Shown here piece by piece: positions 1-12,689 of a stretch of DNA of 64,000 nt (positions are counted from its first letter, which is position 1; every line of letters begins with the position of its first letter). The notes beneath the pieces are model-generated. The model saw only the letters and a list, made by a program, of their open reading frames with translations. It was not told the DNA's origin and did no database searches. Source of the DNA: Solea solea (lineage: Eukaryota > Chordata > Actinopteri > Pleuronectiformes > Soleidae); assembly GCF_958295425.1 (NCBI RefSeq), contig NC_081148.1:11007466-11071465 (forward strand), in the 5' to 3' direction. The translations under genes were made by a program, and so were the position numbers.

Positions 1-107
1 AAAATCACCCAAAAAAGTCATAGTATAGTATGTCGTCCAAAATCACCCAAAAAAGTCATAGTATAGTATGTCGTCCAAAATGGCACCAATACATCTCAAG
101 AGTGCAG

Positions 108-189
108 AGAGCACTTGTATCAAGCAGGGGTTGAACACGGGTCTTTTATGTGAAATGCAAGAGTGCTAACCACTGCACTGTCCTCATCG
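108..189 (-). repeat. tRNA-like module 1 within the satellite
   Basis: On the minus strand this reads GATGAGGACAGTG, then TAGTGGTTAGCACTCTTGC (an A-box-like start), then GGGTTCAACCCC (one mismatch from the box B consensus in its core). It looks like a degenerate tRNA or the head of a tRNA-derived SINE. In this copy the box B region reads CCGTGTTCAACCCC. No functional tRNA is claimed, because the acceptor stem does not pair convincingly. Confidence 0.7.
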
Positions 190-729
190 AAATTTACTGT
201 TGTATGTTGTCCTAAATGACACCAAAATATCATAATATAGTATGTCGTCCAAAATCACCCAAAATAGTCATAGTATAGTATGTCGTACAAAATCAGTCAA
301 AAGTCATAGTTATAGTATGTCGTCCAAAAAAGTCATAGTAAAGTATGTCGTCCAAAATGACCCAAAAAAGTCATACTATAGTATGTCGTCCAAAATCACC
401 CAAAAAAGTCATAATATAGTATGTCGTCCAAAATCAGTCAAAAAAGTCATAGTATAGTATGTCGTCCAAAATCACCCAAAATAGTCATAGTATAGTATGT
501 CGTCCAAAATCAGTCAAAAAAGTCATAGTATAGTATGTCGTCCAAAATCAGTCAAAAAAGTCATAGTATAGTATGTCGTCCAAAATCACCCAAAATAGTC
601 ATAGTATAGTATGTCGTCCAAAATCAGTCAAAAAAGTCATAGTATAGTATGTCGTCCAAAATCAGTCAAAAAAGTCATAGTATAGTATGTCAACCAAAAT
701 AGCACCAACACATATCGAGATTGCAGAGA

Positions 730-808
730 GCACTTGTATCAACCAGGGGTTGAAACCGGGTCTTCTATGTGAAATGCAAGAGTGCTAACCACTACACTGT
801 CCTCATCA
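730..808 (-). repeat. tRNA-like module 2 within the satellite
   Basis: Second copy of the tRNA-like segment, with the same TAGTGGTTAGCACTCTTGC start on the minus strand. Its box B region has drifted (CCGGTTTCAACCCC). Confidence 0.7.
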
Positions 809-1349
809 AACCTTAGTGTTGTATGTTTTCCTAAATGACACCAAAATATCATAGTATAGTATTTCGTCGTTAATCACCCAAAATAGTCATAGTATAGAAT
901 GTTGTCTAAAATCAGTCAAAAAAGTCATACTTTAGTATGTCGTCCAAAATGTGACAAAAAAGTCATAGGTTAGTATGTCGTCCAAAATCAGTCAAAAAAA
1001 GTCATAGTATAGTATGTCGTCCAAAAAAGTCATAGTAAAGTATGTCGCCCAAAATGACCCAAAAAAGTCATACTACAGTATGTCGTCCAAAATGACCCAA
1101 AAAAGTCATACTATAGTATGTTGTCCAAAATCACCAAAAAAAGTCATAGTATAGTATGTCATCCTAAATCGGTCAAAAAAGTCATGGTATAGTATGTTGT
1201 CCAAAATCACCCAAAAAAGTCATAGTATAGTGTGTCGTCCAAAATCACCCGAAAAACTCATAGTATAGTATGTCGTCCAAAATCACCCAAAAAAGTCATA
1301 CTATAGTATGTCGTCCAAAATGTTAACAACAAATCTCAAGAGTGTAGAG

Positions 1350-1429
1350 AGCACTTGTATCAACCGGGGTTTGAACCCGGGTCTTCTATGTGAAATGCAA
1401 GAGTGCTAAACACTACACTGTCCTCATCG
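1350..1429 (-). repeat. tRNA-like module 3 within the satellite
   Basis: Third copy. On the minus strand the box A region is TAGTGTTTAGCACTC and the box B region is CCCGGGTTCAAACCC. Confidence 0.7.
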
Positions 1430-1638
1430 AACATTACTGTTGTATGTTGTCCTGAATGACACCAAAATATCATAGTATAGTATGTCGTCCAAAATCACCC
1501 AAAAAAGTCATAGTACAGTTTGTCTTCCAAAATGTGACAAAAAAGTCATAGGTTAGTATGTTGTCCAAAATCACCCAAAAAAGTCATAGTATAGTATGTC
1601 GTCCAAAATGGCACCAATACATCACAAGAGTGCAGAGA

Positions 1639-1718
1639 GCACTTGTATCAAGCAGGGGTTGAACACGGGTCTTTTACGTGAAATGCAAGAGTGCTAACCA
1701 CTGCACTGTCCTCATCGA
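1639..1718 (-). repeat. tRNA-like module 4 within the satellite
   Basis: Fourth copy. It shares diagnostic variants with modules 1 and 7 (CAGTGCAGTGG and CCGTGTTCAACC on the minus strand), so these three form one subfamily. Confidence 0.7.
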
Positions 1719-2078
1719 TATTTACTGTTGTATGTTGTCCTAAATGACACCAAAATATCATAATATAGTATGTCGTCCAAAATCACCCAAAATAGTCATA
1801 GTATCGTATGTCGTACAAAATCAGTCAAAAGTCATAGTATATAGTATGTCGTCAAAAATCACCCAAAAAAGTCATAGTATAGTATGTCTTCCAAAATGTG
1901 ACAAAAAGGTCATAGGTTAGTATGTTGTCCAAAATCACCCAAAAAAGTCATAGTATAGTGTGTCGTCCAAAATCACCCAAAAAACTCATAGTATAGTATG
2001 TCGTCCAAAATCACCCAAAAAAGTCATACTATAGTATGTCGTCCAAAATGTCACCAACAAATCTCAAGAGTGCAGAGA

Positions 2079-2158
2079 GCCCTTGTATCAACCAGGGGTT
2101 GAACCCGGGTCTTCTATGTGAAATGCAAGAGTGCTAACCACTACACTGTCCTCATCGA
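2079..2158 (-). repeat. tRNA-like module 5 within the satellite
   Basis: Fifth copy. It and its flank are nearly identical to module 6, 290 bp further on, which indicates a recent local duplication. The box B region is CCCGGGTTCAACCCC. Confidence 0.7.
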
Positions 2159-2368
2159 ACATTACTGTTGTATGTTGTCCTGAATGACACCAAAATATCA
2201 TAGTATAGTATGTTGTCCAAAATCACCCAAAAAAGTCATAGTATAGTGTGTCGTCCAAAATCACCCGAAAAACTCATAGTATAGTATGTCGTCCAAAATC
2301 ACCCAAAAAAGTCATACTATAGTATGTCGTCCAAAATGTCACCAACAAATCTCAAGAGTGCAGAGAGC

Positions 2369-2447
2369 CCTTGTATCAACCAGGGGTTGAACCCGGGTCT
2401 TCTATGTGAAATGCAAGAGTGCTAACCACTACACTGTCCTCATCGAA
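2369..2447 (-). repeat. tRNA-like module 6 within the satellite
   Basis: Sixth copy, nearly identical to module 5. Confidence 0.7.
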
Positions 2448-2729
2448 CATTACTGTTGTATGTTGTCCTGAATGACACCAAAATATCATAGTATAGTATG
2501 TCGTCCAAAATCACCCAAAAAAGTCATAGTACAGTTTGTCTTCCAAAATGTGACAAAAAAGTCATAGGTTAGTATGTTGTCCAAAATCACCCAAAAAAGT
2601 CATAGTATAGTATGTCGTACAAAATCAGACAAAAAAGTCATAGGTTAGTATGTCGTCCAAAATCACCCAAAAAAGTCATAGTATAGTATGTCGTCCAAAA
2701 TGGCACCAATACATCACAAGAGTGCAGAG

Positions 2730-2809
2730 AGCACTTGTATCAAGCAGGGGTTGAACACGGGTCTTTTATGTGAAATGCAAGAGTGCTAACCACTGCACTG
2801 TCCTCATCG
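2730..2809 (-). repeat. tRNA-like module 7 within the satellite
   Basis: Seventh copy. With its flanks it nearly repeats the block around module 4 at an offset of about 1091 bp. Confidence 0.7.
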
Positions 2810-3540
2810 ATATTTACTGTTGTATGTTGTCCTAAATGACACCAAAATATCATAATATAGTATGTTGTCCAAAATCACCCAAAATAGTCATAGTATCGTA
2901 TGTCGTACAAAATCAGTCAAAAGTCATAGTATATAGTATGTCGTCAAAAATCACCCAAAAAAGTCATAGTATAGTATGTCTTCCAAAATGTGACAAAAAA
3001 GTCATAGGTTAGTATGTTGTCCAAAATCACCCAAAAAAGTCATAGTATAATGTGTCGTCCAAAATCACCCAAAAAACTCATAGTATAGTATGTCGTCCAA
3101 AATCACCCAAAAAAGTCATACTATAGTATGTCGTCCAAAATCACCCAAAAAAGTCATAGTATAGTATGTCGTACAAAATCAGACAAAAAAGTCATAGTAT
3201 AGTATGTCGTCAAAAATCACCCAAAAAAGTCATAGTATAGTGTGTCGTACAAAATCAGACAAAAAAGTCATAGTATAGTATGTCGTCAAAAATCACCCAA
3301 AAAAGTCATAGTATAGTATGTCGTCCAAAAACACCCAAAATAGTCATAGTATAGTATGTCGTCCAAAAAAGTCATAGTAAAGTATGTCGTTCAAAATGAC
3401 CCAAAAAAGTCATACTATAGTATGTCATCGAAAATCTGTCAAAAAAATCATAGTATAGTATGTCGTCCAACATCAGTCAAAAAAGTCATAGTATAGTATG
3501 TCAACCAAAATGGCACCAACAAATCTCGAGATTGCAGAGG

Positions 3541-3612
3541 GCACTTGTATCAACCAGGGGTTGAACCCGGGTCTTCTATGTGAAATTCAAGAGTGCTAAC
3601 TGTCTGCATGAA
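3541..3612 (-). repeat. tRNA-like module 8, truncated
   Basis: Eighth copy. The part corresponding to the tRNA 5' end is partly deleted: after GAGTGCTAAC on the plus strand, the expected CACTACACTGTCCTCATCG is replaced by TGTCTGCATG. Confidence 0.65.
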
Positions 3613-3911
3613 CCTCTACTGTTGTATGTCATCCAAAATGTGACAAAAAAGTCATAGTATAGTAAGTCGTCCAAAATCACCCAAAAAAGTCATAGTATAG
3701 TATGTCATCGAAAATCTGTCAAAAAAATCATAGTATAGTATGTCGTCCAACATCAGTCAAAAAAGTCATAGTTTAGCATGTTGTCCAAAATCACCCAAAA
3801 AAAGTCATACTTTAGTATGTCATCCATAATGTGACAAAAAAGTCATAGTATAGTATGTCGTCCAAAATCACCCAAAAAAAGTCATAATATAGTACGTCGT
3901 CCAAAAAAGCT

Positions 3912-5269
3912 CAACACCCACTCACGCATTACACACTCATTATAAAATCTGAAAACATCAAAAAAAGCACAAAACTTAAACTGTGATTGTATAAAAACTG
4001 TAATTTGTATCAAAACGTTGAAAAGTCCCAAGTCTTGTGACCCGTTTAAAGTTACAATCACGTTTCTACGTTAAAGTATGAAGACACTGTGATGCTCCAA
4101 AGTGGGCTTGGTTTTTCTCCTTCTTTCGACCGTTTCCCATTCATGTGTATGTGGACATTTTTGACGCCATGGTTACTTGAAACGCTTAGAAAAGTCATAG
4201 CACACCATTCCCGATCAAGCCGCACGTTTTTGGTATAACATGTGTGGGGGTTTTCTCAAAACTGTAGGTTCTCACTAGAATGCCTTGCAGCAGCAGGCAC
4301 TAATAAGCATCTTTGTCTTCTTTCCGCTTCTCCCTTTAGGGGTGAGGACAGCGGATCATCTGCCTCCATCTTGCCCTCTCCTTTGTGACCTCCTCTGTTA
4401 CACCAACTGTCCTCATGTCCTCCTTCACAACATCCAGGATCTTTCTCTGTGGTCTTTCTCTGCCACCTCTTGTCTTTTAGATACTGTCTCCAAGCCAAAC
4501 ATCATAGGAGGTCTCACTACCGTCTTCTATAGATTTTCCCTTTCTCTTTTGCTGCTATCCTTCTGTCACACACCAGCCCCTGACACTGCCTAACCCAGAG
4601 TAAGTAAGCACAAAATGTAACTGATTCACCTATTTTCGTGTGTTTCTCTACTTTTGTTTGTTGCTGGTTACTAATATATACACCCATGTTGATATGCTTA
4701 TCTCCACACACACACACACACACACACATTCAATTCGGGCTGCATAAGAAAACACACAGTATTTTAAAAGGTCAGCATTTTTATTTTTTAAAAAGTAAGA
4801 TCAATCCAAACACTCACATGCTGGTGCAGAATCTTTATTTTTTTGTCAGAATTTACTAGAGACAAATAATTGTTTGATCTCAGTGAAATATCTTATCACA
4901 CATCTTGACAGTATTTATTCACAACTACTTCCGTCTGAGGTGAACATTCAGCTGGTCGGGGCATGCACTCATTCCCCACAGAAAGCAAACACACACTGCA
5001 GCTGATAGCACTATCAGAGGCCGAGGGCAGATATGACTTTAACCCCCCGAGGTCTTGCACTTGTGAGGCATGACTGGGGTGAGGGAGGGAAAGGGTAGGG
5101 TGTGTGTGTGTGTGTGGGGGGGGGTCACTCTACACACACACACACAAACACACAAACACACACACAGAGACAGGGCGAGTATTTGACGCGACTGACAGAT
5201 GTTGCTCCCATGTTTCCAGCTGTTTTCTACCTGGCTCCTCAGGTGGGTTTTGCGGCATTTAGCACTAAT

Positions 5270-5314
<45 letters not shown>

Positions 5315-5590
5315 TGGCACTCACGACCTCAGACATCACACAAGCTCTGTGTGACTCATCAGATTTATGTGCTGTGCTCCAACACACACAAACAGCAGTA
5401 TTTCAGCTTGTGTGTGTGTGTGTGTCTGTGTGTCGGGGGGGGGGCTTGTTTACCATTTGGAGGAATGTACAGTATTTGGTAATGTGCAAAGCAGCCCTCA
5501 CTAGTCAGGAGTTGCACAAACACACTCTGTTTGATTGGATGGGATGAGATTCCTCTGCGTACACCTAGGGGCAAGAACAAGAATTTTAGT
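3912..5590. other. Non-coding flank with CA microsatellites
   Basis: Unique-looking sequence with no gene that I can support. It contains (CA)n at 4705-4728 and 5271-5310 and several TG/CA and poly-G tracts between 5100 and 5450. The open frames here are produced by the CA/TG runs. Confidence 0.7.
5271..5310. repeat. (AC)20 microsatellite
   Basis: A pure 40-bp AC tract. Confidence 0.95.
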
Positions 5591-5595
5591 TTTTC

Positions 5596-5750
5596 GATGG
5601 CTCAGTCGTAGAGCAAATTGCCTTGCTGGAAAATTGTGTGTTCGATTCCTGCCTTCATTAGCCTACATGCTGATGTGTCGTTGTGCAAGAGACTTAACCC
5701 CCGCATTGCTCGACCACTGGGGAATTTAATACTTGGGTTTAATACTTGAT
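5596..5750 (+). mobile_element. tRNA-derived SINE, degenerate
   Basis: The head reads ATGGCTCAGTCGTAGAGC (A-box-like), followed by GTGTTCGATTCC (box B, close to GGTTCGANNCC). The body contains GCAAGAGACTTAACCCCC, a motif shared with the better-preserved copy at 12865. No clear target duplication was found. Confidence 0.7.
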
Positions 5751-8700
5751 AAAACTCCCTCATTGAGTCTATTCATAAGTCATATGCTCTTCACGGTTGG
5801 GGTAAGTTTGTGATTCTGGACATGAACATGTCACCTGTAGAGCGGTTACATGTTTGTTCCACTGTGTCCCAGAATTACTCACAACAACAGAATGTTTTTT
5901 AACTGCAATCTGATTAGTAACTGACTCTGTATGAGCTTTGTAATGTGATTAATATCATGTTCCATTTCTCACTTTCCAAGTTGCACGAGTCACCCGTTTC
6001 AACATGAGCACAGTTTCTGTTTGCAAAGTGAAGGATTAATGTATTAGTGAGTCAACAATTGCATTTCAGTGTTTGCCTGAGCACTTGAACAATATAGTGT
6101 TTGGACAAAATGAGCCTTTGGTCGCATTGAGCCTGATGGAGAGCAGCAACGTGACCACATCTGTGTCTCTCTCCATGTTATATACATGCATCTGAACACA
6201 CACACACACACACACGATGATCTTTTCACAAGAATCTAGGTCAATGTTACAACGAGGAGGTCAGGAGGGCAGGAGTGAAATAATGGTGCGAGGATGAATG
6301 AAACTAACCCAGCTGCTAAGTGGGTTACAGTAACCTATTGTCACATCCTGTCTACAGCCCTTGCTGCACCTTTCTTTGTCCTCTTTTTATTTATCTTACT
6401 TTTCTCTTAATTGACTAAGGTTTTGTTTGAGTGTTTTCTTGTTTACCAGTAAGCCACTCTCTAATTCTAATGCTCTCTAATCTTAAGGCCCTGTAAAGCT
6501 CATTGAGAAATACTGTATGCCAGGCTTTACCAACAAACTCAACTGTTGTCAGAGCAACAAACGTCTGCATCATGAGCCAGTGAGTAGAGACTAGACTAAA
6601 GACTAAAGGGCGTTGAGTAGTCAGGACAAGAGAGACTTTATTGCGTTTACCTTGGTTGCATGATACGTGTGTTTCGTCAATCACACTGTTGTGTTTGCTC
6701 TGAAGCTTCTGACCACAATAGGCTTCACTTTGTTCTCCTCATGAACACATGATTAGAAAACTCTAAGAAATATTTCCCCCATGATCTGATTGTTGTGTGA
6801 TTAGACATTAAACACAATTAATATATCTGTTGAGGAGAATGGGGCGATAAAACACCTCACAGATAAGATTACTGTGGTAATTCCTAAAAAGTTGGAACAG
6901 AAGAAAGCCTTTTGAATAATTCACACAATGAGCAAATACTAGGCATCAGTGGAGAGAAAAGTCACGGTGGGAAGTTGACCTGATTTTCATATTCAATATA
7001 GCATTATTCAAGGTGGTCAAGTTATGGTTGTGTGCCTTAAAACTATAGCACATGTTTTGGAATGTTGTGTCCTAATGGACTGCCTATATGTCAATATCAT
7101 TACATTTGTGAATGTAAAACTCCCTTTTAACAGGAAGAAATCTCTGACGGAACCTGTCTCAAAGATGTGCAGCCATCTGCCTCGACCGGTTGGGGTGAAA
7201 GGAAAAATTTGGGACAGAGGAGAGGTGGGGGAAAAATGGGGGGGGGGAGAAAGGACAAGAGGGAGATGAGGTAGAGACAGAAGAAAGAGACCAGGAGCAA
7301 AAATACAACAATTATATCAAGTTATAAGTTTAGACAACACAGTTCAGTTCAGTGATGACATGTTTATAGAACTATAATGTCATTTATATAAGCAGCTGCA
7401 GAAATTGTTACTGATATAGACTTTTAATTATAGCATAATAATAATAATGGTGATGATATGTATTAGCCTCAAAACTGGATCTGGATCCTGCAACCTGCAA
7501 GATGAGAACACAGAGAGAGAGAGAGTAGTAATATATAACTAACTGTAGTTATTTTGAGAATTAAAGCAGCACAGGCCGAAAACGTAATAAAACACATACA
7601 CAGTATCACCTCATAAATATGTTACACATCCGACAGACATGGAGCTAATTTAGCATGTATAAGGAGTTTCTTCCTGACAAATACAGGTTAAATATTCCAG
7701 CTTCTGTTAGCCCTGGTTTGGTCTCCATGTTTGGCCATTCTACTGCTTCTTTAGCTACTAAATGAACTGCTATGTGAACTAGCTGGTAGTTTATCCAAAC
7801 TTATTATTTATTTATATATATTTTAGTCAGGATATGGTTCTCTGTGGAAGATCACTGAGAGCCAATCATCTCGCAACATAGTCTGTATGACATAATATTA
7901 ATATATTAAAATGTAATAATATAGTTTAATGTGAACAATTGAACCATTTCATATAATATGAACCATTGTTTAGCTTTAAGGTAAAAGAAAGTGCAACATA
8001 AATCACTGTGTCGACTTGAAAAGGATTATCTTTGCGTGCGTGTCCTTTATGCAACTCCATCATTATACAAACCTGATTATATAAAACACAATAACATGAT
8101 TTATATACTTAATAATGCTATGATGTAACTGTACCAAATGCATGTATGAGCAGATAATACAATGTTCTGCCTGTTACTATCTATACAGCCTACAGTATGT
8201 GCCTTTTTGTGACAATATGGCAACTATAAGAATCACATCTGCATAATGAAATTAAAGCCTGTATCTAATGCGACATGACTAAATGTATGTAATAGTGAGA
8301 ATTAGCTCATCTATTTTATTCACCTCTGGCTGTCTCCTCTTCAGCTGTACTTTATTCATCTCACACAGAGTCTTCACACATTTTGCCTGTTGGCCTTAGT
8401 TGGAAAGACATTTACAAGTGTTAAAAAAAACATCAATAAATTTCCACAAACCACAGTGCTGGAAACTACTTCTATGAATATGAATCCACATGCCAAGATG
8501 TTTGACAGGGAATTAATGTAGAGCCCGAAGAGTGGCTCAACCCTTTGACCAGCAATGAATGACTTCATACACTTCTCTGGGACTGAAGAAAAGAAAACAA
8601 CCTCTTTTTTTTCATAAACCATCTATCTAGTGATGCTTTAATAAACAGCAATGGAAAGGGGACTGAAATCTGAGGTTCAGGTCAACTTGATGGTGCTGGC

Positions 8701-11465
8701 GAGCGGTAGAAAATGTGTCACTGTGTAAACACGGCGGTGACAGGTTTGCCACTTTATCAGAGCAGAGATGTCAAACCTTATTTCTTCTGGAGAGAAGTGG
8801 CCCCTCTTTGTGGACATGAGGCATGAAAAGTATGACGTGGGCTCTCATTAGTATTATTTCAGTGATATTGTGAAGGTCTCCAGCTCCTGTGACAATCAAT
8901 TAACTCTGCCAAATAGCAATTGTTCATAAATAATTACCACTAAGAGTCGGTTTCACATATGCTTCCACACATGGAAGCAACTTGTAACACTTATTAGGCT
9001 CCAATAAAAGCAAACGTCCACGTTAAGTGGAACAACTGTTGTTGTTGTTAGCGTGCATGTAAATGCTAACATTAGAGCACATAAACATGTGTTTTATATA
9101 CTATTGAATTTTGAAAATCATAGTGACACCTAAAATATATGAGTGATATTCGTCTTAATCCTAAAAACTTGAAGCCTTGAAATGAAACAAGCTGTGTGAA
9201 TAAGCTAATGCAAGCTAAGGAAGCTAATGCAGGATGACAACTTTGAATTCTCCTCATGTGTTGTTAATGTTTGGCCAAATTCTCTCTGTAACTTCCAGTC
9301 AGTTGTTGCTAAGGGGAAACTTGGACTTCGCAAGGTAACATTAGCGATTATACCTTCCAGTATCTTTTGAAAATATTAGGCATTGTTGCTAGATACTCAT
9401 GGCTGTATCCAAAATCACCCCAATTTACTAAACCATTTAAAAGTAGTGTCCATGGTATGTTCACTTATTAGCAATGAGAAACCTTCTGCTGTGAGACACA
9501 CAAGTGTAACACACAGCTTTATACTGATAATAAAAGTCTACCATGTTATTTCAGATGCCCAAAAACTGACCAGCAAGAGATGAGAATTATGTGTTGCGTT
9601 CAGTGGAAGCAGGGAAATACCTTCTTAATCTAATAAGGTTTACAATTTATTTTATAATGTGATCACATTAGGTTTGGTTGATGTTGTAGAGGTAGTTTTC
9701 AAAACTGCCCTGCAGATGAATGTTGCATAAGCCCTGTCCTTGGGTGAATAACTGTTGTATTGTTCTGTATTGACACAGACACAGGAATGACAGAGGCAGA
9801 TTGTGATTAAGGTCACGCAGTCACTTGTGGCCTGATGACTCACCATCTGTCATTATGTCCATTATTGCCGTCAGTGAGCGTTTCAACGTGCAACATTTAT
9901 CGCTTTAACATGCTTGAACTCCCTGATCAGGTCGTATGTAACTTTTAGGACTTTTCAAAATCCCGTTGCAAGCATTGTTTTGCATCGACAAATTCATTTA
10001 ACCATAAGAGAGAGTTTTGTGTCCACAAGCACAACATGTGAGTAAATGAATCATTACTTAGAAATTAGAAAACAAATACAAATCCGTTTGTTTCAGGGCA
10101 CATTTTTTCCATATTAGTTGCATCCACTTCCCTGTTTTGTTTGGAGCCGAGATGATTTGAGGTCATTCTGACTGTGTGTTTATACGGTGACTCACAGAGA
10201 GGATATGATTTAGGTTTGCTCCACTAACTATAGTAACAACAGAGGTATGTATGTCCTTGTGTTAGTGGGCCACTGTGCGTGTGCACAGGGTGGTTCTGAA
10301 TATGGTTTGAATGCCAGTTTCTTGATTATTAGGGAGAAATCCGAGTGTTGCAGAGTAAACTTGACATGGAAAACCGCTAACGGCATCTGCTGTTCATTTT
10401 GGAGAAACGGCCACATGGAGCAAACCAAAAAAAAAAAACATCTGAATGCCTCCACACAAGCCTGAGTATGAAATTGATCATTCGATTAAACATGAGTTTG
10501 TTTAGAAAATGAAATCTATCTTTATTTACAGTAAACAGAGGGGAGTGTATGCATAGTCCTGGATGCAAAACACACATGGACACAGTTGCACATACACAGT
10601 CTGCAAATGAGTGCAGGGGGTGTGTTTTCTTGCTCCCCAATGGTGTTTGAACAAGTACACACATATACAGGTTTTGCAGTGTGTGTGTGTGTGTGTGTGA
10701 GTTGCTTCAGATAGCTCTCTGTATGAATGAGTGTCCTGAGAGTGCTAGATAAAGGTGTTCTGTGCTGTAGCTCAGCTCCACTTACCCTTAAAGGAAGCAT
10801 TGATGGGAGAACCGTTGCACTGCTGCAGATCCAGGACTTGCATTGGCCTGCAGCACAGACCGGCAGAGGCGGGACACAGGGACTGGGAGGTGGAAGCAAG
10901 CAAGTCTGTAAAGTCAAATCTGGAACAGTGAGACTGTGAACATGGCCAGAGCTGCCAAACATCATACCCTTCATCATACAAACACAGCCAAGACCTCCAG
11001 CATGGTACAGGGTACAGTATAATATAAGGCAGCTAGAGAAACTCACTGGGTTTTCAATGGTCAAAATGGATACTACAGGTTTTTCCTTTTTTGGACTCAG
11101 CTACCAATGGTAACATTTCAATGATGATTTACTGTTGGTAAGTACTAATAAAGAATATCAGTCATTCTGACCTCGAGTCTGAACATAACAGAGCCAAACT
11201 TACATAAACTAACCTTCAAGGAAGAGCTATTAGATCACACAAATGAACAGATTACTAATTGTTGAACTATCCAAATTGAGCAGCATCTTCTTAACCTGCT
11301 TCTGCAGAAACTGTTATTTTTGGAGTCTGATAGCTTGACTGTTGGGCTCCACTTGGGTTATGGCACATAGATCTGAAACCAGGATAGGACACAACCTGAC
11401 AATCTGATTAAAACTTTATGTACACTACACTTTTTTGCCATTCACTCATTCGTACCCCATTTGTA
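5751..11465. other. Long gene-free stretch
   Basis: No exon, RNA gene or complete transposon could be supported. Composition is AT-rich, particularly 7300-8300. There are short CA tracts near 6197-6214 and (TG)n near 10679-10700. Weak open frames lack splice context or recognisable motifs. Confidence 0.55.
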
Positions 11466-11538
11466 TTTCCTGCCAGGAGCTGAACCCACAAACTTCAAGT
11501 TGAAAGACAGCTCGCTCTACCACTGAGCCCCGTCACCC
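11466..11538 (-). mobile_element. SINE head fragment
   Basis: On the minus strand this reads GGGGCTCAGTGGTAGAGC (box A), then GTGGGTTCAGCTCC (box B), separated by CTTTCAACTTGAAG. The same internal word type (TTCAACTAGAAG) occurs in the SINE at 12865. Only the tRNA-like head is clear, so this is a truncated copy inserted in reverse orientation. Confidence 0.65.
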
Positions 11539-12134
11539 CATAAAGACAGCTGAAGCACAGTCTGATCCCAACACTTCCTGTCCTCGTCGAGCTTACTGGT
11601 CTTTGGGTTTCATCCACAGAGCAAAGTGAATTCCTAAAATCTGACCTCACCTTTAAAGAGACGATTCTGTGGAAAGTGTGACTGGCTGGCCACGATCACA
11701 GGAAGCCAGCTGGAAATCTCAAGGTTACAGAGAAGCACATACGTACGTACGCGGTCTCACCTACAGATCACTGCAGACAACATCTGTTCACGAAACTTTC
11801 GCTGAATCATCAGACACGATTTAACTCCAACATGTGTCTTTCATCATCACGCGGGTATGAACACACTATCTGCACGCGGGAAGGATAGGTATGTGGTTAT
11901 GATGAAAAATTAAACAGGGCGATCTAATGAGCTCAGTGGAAAAACCTGATCTCATTAGAAAGAGAAACAGAAACATCATTAGTGAACACACAAACACTCA
12001 TTTCCTCTGACTGGCCAGTAGATTGTATCAACATACTGCTTTTGTTTGAAAGGCGCAGATATGAAATATGGACGTGAGTAAGAGCACTGCAACTAGACCA
12101 CGAAGTTCTAACCAACAAAACTCCTCTACAGTTA

Positions 12135-12165
<31 letters not shown>

Positions 12166-12685
12166 GAGATACATATGGTCTCACCAGCACCACATCCGGG
12201 ACTCGGTGACCCTTAGCCCCCTTTAACTTTCTGCCAGATGTAGGTCAAACCTCAAAGGTGCTGAACTCCAACTCTGAGAGCCAGAATGGGCTCCGTACCT
12301 TGTTTTTATTATTCCAAAAGTACTAATGAGCATTCATGATGTATTCTTATTGCTGTATGTGAAGTGACTCAGAACATTCGCATGCAAACAGATTTTAGAT
12401 ACATATCAAAAGGGTCAGCGTGACTTGTCTGATACGGAGCTTGTGGTAAAGGAAACAAGGCTGAGAGCTGTTTTTGCAGCTGCGCTGTGTTGTATTAAGT
12501 ACATCGGTCCTTTTCAGTAAATGCTAACATGTTTACGATTAAGTATATTCTTTATTATGGTCTTGATTTTACTAGGATCAAAGTCAATGGGATGGCTGAG
12601 AGAAAATTAAGCAAAACATTAAGCAAAGTGCACACTCACACCTCAGACTCCTTTTGTATAATCTCCATCAGATAAGTAGCTCATG
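11539..12685. other. Gene-free stretch
   Basis: Nothing coding is recognisable. A (CA)n tract lies at 12134-12161. Confidence 0.55.
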
Positions 12686-12689
12686 TTCA

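Larger units (their letters stand above)
1..3911. repeat. 38-bp satellite array with embedded tRNA-like modules
   Basis: An AT-rich tandem array built on a unit of about 38 bp, recognisable by the words AAAATCACCCAAAAAAGTCA and TAGTATAGTATGTCGTCC. Variants are common: CACCC alternates with CAGTC and GTGAC, and ATAGTATAG alternates with ATACTATAG. Eight longer modules of about 180 bp interrupt it and carry a tRNA-like segment. The array ends abruptly near 3911, where unique sequence begins; its left end lies outside the window. The short open frame across 242-457 arises because unit variants lack stops and is not a gene. Confidence 0.95.

Noticed and set aside
110..189. Functional tRNA gene in the satellite
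   Set aside because: The acceptor and anticodon stems do not pair properly and box B carries a mismatch, so it reads as a pseudogene or SINE head.
242..457. 71-residue frame in the satellite (MSSK-type repeats)
   Set aside because: It is an artefact of a repeat unit that lacks stops in one frame; other units break it.
1..3911. CRISPR array
   Set aside because: Regular repeats are present but there are no unique spacers; units abut directly and the genome is eukaryotic.
10522..11064. 180-residue minus-strand frame
   Set aside because: No domain, no splice support and low-complexity TH repeats from a TG tract.
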